From: Microcebus murinus
Taxonomy: Eukaryota; Chordata; Mammalia; Primates; Cheirogaleidae
Assembly (NCBI RefSeq): GCF_040939455.1
Contig: NC_134106.1
Span: 77,073,001-77,137,000 of the forward strand
Length of the DNA: 64,000 nt
Direction: 5' to 3'
Shown: one piece after another, positions 60,625 to 64,000 of the stretch
Layout of the letters: the number at the start of each line of letters is the position of its first letter
Numbering within the stretch: the stretch's first letter is position 1
Program-made: the position numbers and the translations under genes
Notes under the pieces: generated by a model
What the model was told of the DNA's origin: nothing
The model's input: the letters and a program-made list of their open reading frames with translations, nothing else
Database searches by the model: none

Positions 60625-61050
60625 AGTCTCCAAACAAAACAGAACAACCCAAGTGTCTACCACAGAAATGAATCAACAAAACATGGCATATACATAGTAG
60701 GATAATATTCTGCCATAAAGAAGAATGAAATTCTGATATGTTACAATATGGATGGACCTTGAATATACTATGCTAAGTGAAATAAGCTAGACAAAAGGAC
60801 AAATATTGTAATTCTACTTATATAAAATATCTAGAATAAGCAAATTCAGAAAGAAAATAGATTAGAAGCAAATTCAGGAAGAAAGTAGATTAGAGGAGAC
60901 AGTGGGGAGTTGCGGCTTAATGGTTACTGAGTCTCTGGGATAACGAAAAGGTTTTGGGAATAAACAACGGTGATGTTTACACAACACTGTGAATGTAATT
61001 AATACTACTGAATTGTACACTTAAAAATAGTTGTAAATGGTGAATTTTAC
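60625..61050 (+). mobile_element. L1M 3' end
   Basis: 'cccaagtgtctaccacagaa', 'gaataatattctgccataaa'-like, 'acaatatggatggaccttga', 'agtgaaataagctagacaaa', 'gaattgtacacttaaaaata' and 'gtaaatggtgaattttacat'. Includes a 28-bp tandem duplication at 60840-60895. Confidence 0.8.
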
Positions 61051-62690
61051 ATTATGTTACTTAAAAAAACTATAGAGTATCTAATTAGACAAAAAAATTC
61101 ACAACAAAATATTAACAAATTGAATCTAGCAATGCAGAAAATTACAAATCATGACCAAGTGATTTTTATGCAAGATATGCAAGACTGGTTCCAAATTCAA
61201 AAACTGATCATTGTAATTCATCCCTATCAACAGGCTAAAGAGGAAAAATACACAATCATATCAACTGACACAGAAAAAGGATTTGACAAAAGCGAACACC
61301 TATTCATGATAAAAACTCTCAACAAGATAGGAGAAAAGTAAAACTATCTCAACCTCAACCTCTAGGTTATGTCTCACTTACTAGTGAAAGATTGAATGTA
61401 CAGGCCTTGAGACTGGGAACATGTCAAGGATGTGGCTCTCATCACTTTTATTCAACATGGTATTAGAAGTTCTAGCCATTATAGCAAGGCAAGGAAAAAA
61501 AGACACGCACATTAGAAAAGAAATAAAACTGTCCCTGTTTGCAGACTACACACTTGTGTGAGTCCTTGTATTCCAAGGACTCAAAAGGAAAAGAAATCCT
61601 TCTTAGAACTAATAAGTAGATTTAGCAAAGATGTGGAATACAAGATCAAATCCAAAAATCAATTGCATTTCTATATATTAACAACAAATATGCAGAAACC
61701 AACAATAAAAACAATACCATTTACAACTATTCCAAATAAAATGCAATGCTTAGGTATAATCTAAGAAAGCATGTATGGGATATATGTACTGAAATATACA
61801 CAATGCGGATGAAAGAAATCAAAGAAGCCCTAAATAAATGGGAAGACACACCATGTTCATGGATTAAAAGACACAAAATCTAAAGATGCCAATTCTTCCC
61901 AAATTGATCTTTTGTTTAGTGTAACTTCTATGAAAATCCCAGGATGATATTTTGTTGGCATAGATAAGCTTACTCAAAACATTAGAAAGCCACAACTCCT
62001 AGAACTGCTACAATAATCTTCAAAAATAAGAATAAAGTGGGAGGAATCACAATAGTGTGACACTGGCAGAGGGATCACATAAATCAGTTGGAGAGAAGAG
62101 AGAAACTAGAAATAGACCCAAATATGTACCACTGACTTTGACAAAACCGGAAAAGCAATTCGGTGAAGAAGAACAGCCTTTCCAACAAATGAAACAGAAG
62201 CAACTGGACATCCACAGACAAAACAATAAAAATAAAAGAACTGTGACTTAATTCTCATAACCTATGCAAAAATTAACTCAAAAGAGATCACCACTCTGAA
62301 TGTAAAATGTAAAACTATGAAGCTATTATAGAATTGACACCAGAAGCACAATCCAGAAAAGATAAAACTGATAAACTGTACTTCATCAAAATTTAAATTT
62401 TTTGCTCTTCAAATGATCCTGTTAAGAGGACTAGATAAGACAAATTTCAAAAAGGTATAAAATATATACAAATCACATATTCAACAAAGGACTAAGATCT
62501 AGACTATATGAAGAACTCAAACAGAAAAGAACAGTCCAGTTAGAAAACAGGCAAAAGAGAAACAGACATTTCACCAAAAAGAGTTTACAGATGGCAAATG
62601 AGCATATGAAAAGATGTTCAACATCATTAACCATCAGGGAAATGCAAATTAAAACCACAATATAAGAATGGTGAAAAAGAAATCACACAC
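61051..62690 (+). mobile_element. L1 ORF2 fragment, plus strand
   Basis: Reads old L1 ORF2 from the RT domain onward: KITNHDQVIFMQDMQDWFQI and STDTEKGFDKSEHLFMIKTL in the 61054-61341 frame, then LISRFSKDVEYKIKSKNQL and IPFTTIPNKMQCLGI near 61600-61760, then 'tcatggattaaaagacacaa', 'gcaattcggtgaagaagaac', 'gtttacagatggcaaatgag' and 'gaaatgcaaattaaaaccac'. Several stops and frameshifts; inactive. Confidence 0.85.
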
Positions 62691-64000
62691 CTCTATCAAA
62701 ATATCAGTATCCTGGTTGTGATTCTGAAGTATTCTTTATCATGAGGCTGCTGTTGGGAAATACCAGGTACTGGATACACAGGATCTCTGTATAATTTCTT
62801 ACAACTGCATGTGATTCTAAAATTATTTCAGTAAGAATTTGCATTAAAAAAAACTAATTACCACCCAAATAGCTAATGATAAATCCTGGCAATTATTTCT
62901 ATCTGCACAATAGTTTACCTTAAAAATATTTTTATAAGGGTGATTCTTAAATAGGTTAATAGTTATAATATTTGTTAAGATTATGAAATTTAATTTCAGG
63001 ATCTACGTGTCATTATCCATGTTAATTAGATCAGTAAAGACAGATTCTGATATTAAGAACTGTCAATGGCTTAAAAGAAAAACAAAACTGTACAGGAAAA
63101 GGAAATAAAAGCAACAGAGAGTACTGTCAATAAAAATGGCAAAGTTAAGAACTTTTGAAAAACTTCTCCCCATAACAAGAACATGAAAATTGGCAGCATC
63201 CAAATAAACTTTCTAAGAACTCTGGAAATTAACCAAAGGTTTGCAACAATCGGTGGAATGTTAATGTATTTTTAAAAAGCTGAATCTTGACAAGAATAGT
63301 GAGCTTCATGGCATTTAACTTACCCTATCCCCATTCTCTTCTCCCCAACTCTGTGGCAGCACTATACCCAACAGCCACACTCAAGAATGAAAACCAACAG
63401 CCTCACAGTCAAAGCAGAGAGGAGACAGACAATGGTAGAGATCCTTCAAAGCCCCTTCCAGAAAATTGTCTTTATTTGACCTGATGACTTCCTGTGAAAC
63501 CCCACCTGGAAGGATATTTTTATTTTACATGATGCAGAGCTTACCCACTATGAAAAGCTTTGACCCTAGAAACATTTGTCAGAAACACTTTGAGGAGATT
63601 TTTAAAATCGTGGCTGCAACCTGAGGTAGTGGGTAACAGTTGAGCCAAACAACAAAGCAACCCAAAAGTTTAAAAGGAAAAGTTGAGAATGACTTGTACA
63701 TAGGGGCTTTAAAAAGCTCTGTCATCTTCCTGGCAATCTAGAAGGTTATGGACATGCATGGGGTCATGTGTATGTTCACTAAAGACCTGAGAAATCCCTA
63801 AACTCTCACACCTGGCTGACCGTTAGGCCCTGGGTGAACAGGAAATTAAGGTTAAAGAACAGCCACCTGCCTGTGTGCTGATGGTGTGTGTGCATAATTG
63901 TACACACGCGCGCGCACACACACACACAGGCACGCATACATTTCAGCAAAAACAGGGAGAATTACTGGTTCCAGGTTTTTACAGAAATCTCTGTTCAATC
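62691..64000. other. Intron 1 sequence, nothing recognised
   Basis: No exon or clear repeat apart from the microsatellite. The frame at 63287-63484 has no recognisable protein. Exon 1 of TMEM131 is expected further right. Confidence 0.35.
63902..63928 (+). repeat. (AC)n/(GC)n microsatellite
   Basis: Alternating 'acacacgcgcgcgcacacac' continuing to 63928, preceded by GTGTGTGTGTG at 63883-63892, so a short inverted GT/AC arrangement with potential to form Z-DNA or a hairpin. Confidence 0.9.

Overview
This is mammalian, not microbial, DNA: an AT-rich stretch of introns crowded with interspersed repeats. Four dimeric Alu elements carry the altered central A-rich/arm sequence typical of strepsirrhine primates. 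The lack of galago tRNA-derived SINEs, together with young-looking DNA transposons of the hAT and mariner classes, makes a lemur the best guess. No computation was possible; repeat family names rest on recognising consensus sequence and boundaries are approximate unless a target-site duplication (TSD) or splice site is given.

Host gene: three small exons on the minus strand match consecutive N-terminal coding exons of TMEM131, an ER/secretory-pathway membrane protein that helps procollagen export. They lie at 55060-55121, 36649-36689 and 26946-27014. Each has AG/GT splice sites and together they read in one frame through the first luminal part of the protein. The window therefore runs from intron 1 (right edge) through introns 2 and 3 into a long intron 4 (left edge). 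Exon 1 and the exons after the third one were not found and are presumed to lie outside.

Layout from left to right: 1-10.2 kb holds an old L1 piece, an Alu, an L1M 3' end, LTR-like repeats, a 193-bp hAT MITE, MER2 and L2. From 10.2 to 24.1 kb is a nested L1 composite: an outer L1 (minus), split by a second, full-length minus-strand L1 (11443-21003), which was itself hit by three later insertions (an ATP6V1G1 processed pseudogene, a plus-strand L1 3' end, and a young 5'-truncated L1 with 588 uninterrupted ORF2 codons). Removing the three insertions returns about 6.03 kb, the length of a complete L1. Its 5' UTR contains about 5.5 tandem monomers of roughly 112 bp. From 24 to 37 kb there are an MLT1A-like LTR, exons 4 and 3, L2, L1M pieces and three Alus. 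From 37 to 55 kb an L1 is interrupted by a 1277-bp mariner with broken transposase, followed by further L1s, an MLT1A-like LTR, MER5A, MIRs, other LTRs and a 517-bp inverted-repeat MITE, ending at exon 2. From 55 to 64 kb there are L1M 3' ends (one with an 84-bp tandem duplication and a 36-bp perfect palindrome), a Tigger-like element and more L1.

No intact independent gene, CRISPR array, operon or defence-type system is present. The most useful leads are the monomer-type L1 promoter, the mariner with termini unlike Hsmar1, the paired hAT MITEs sharing ends but not interiors, the CpG-rich inverted-repeat MITE, and a 32-bp exact repeat that looks like a templated insertion.
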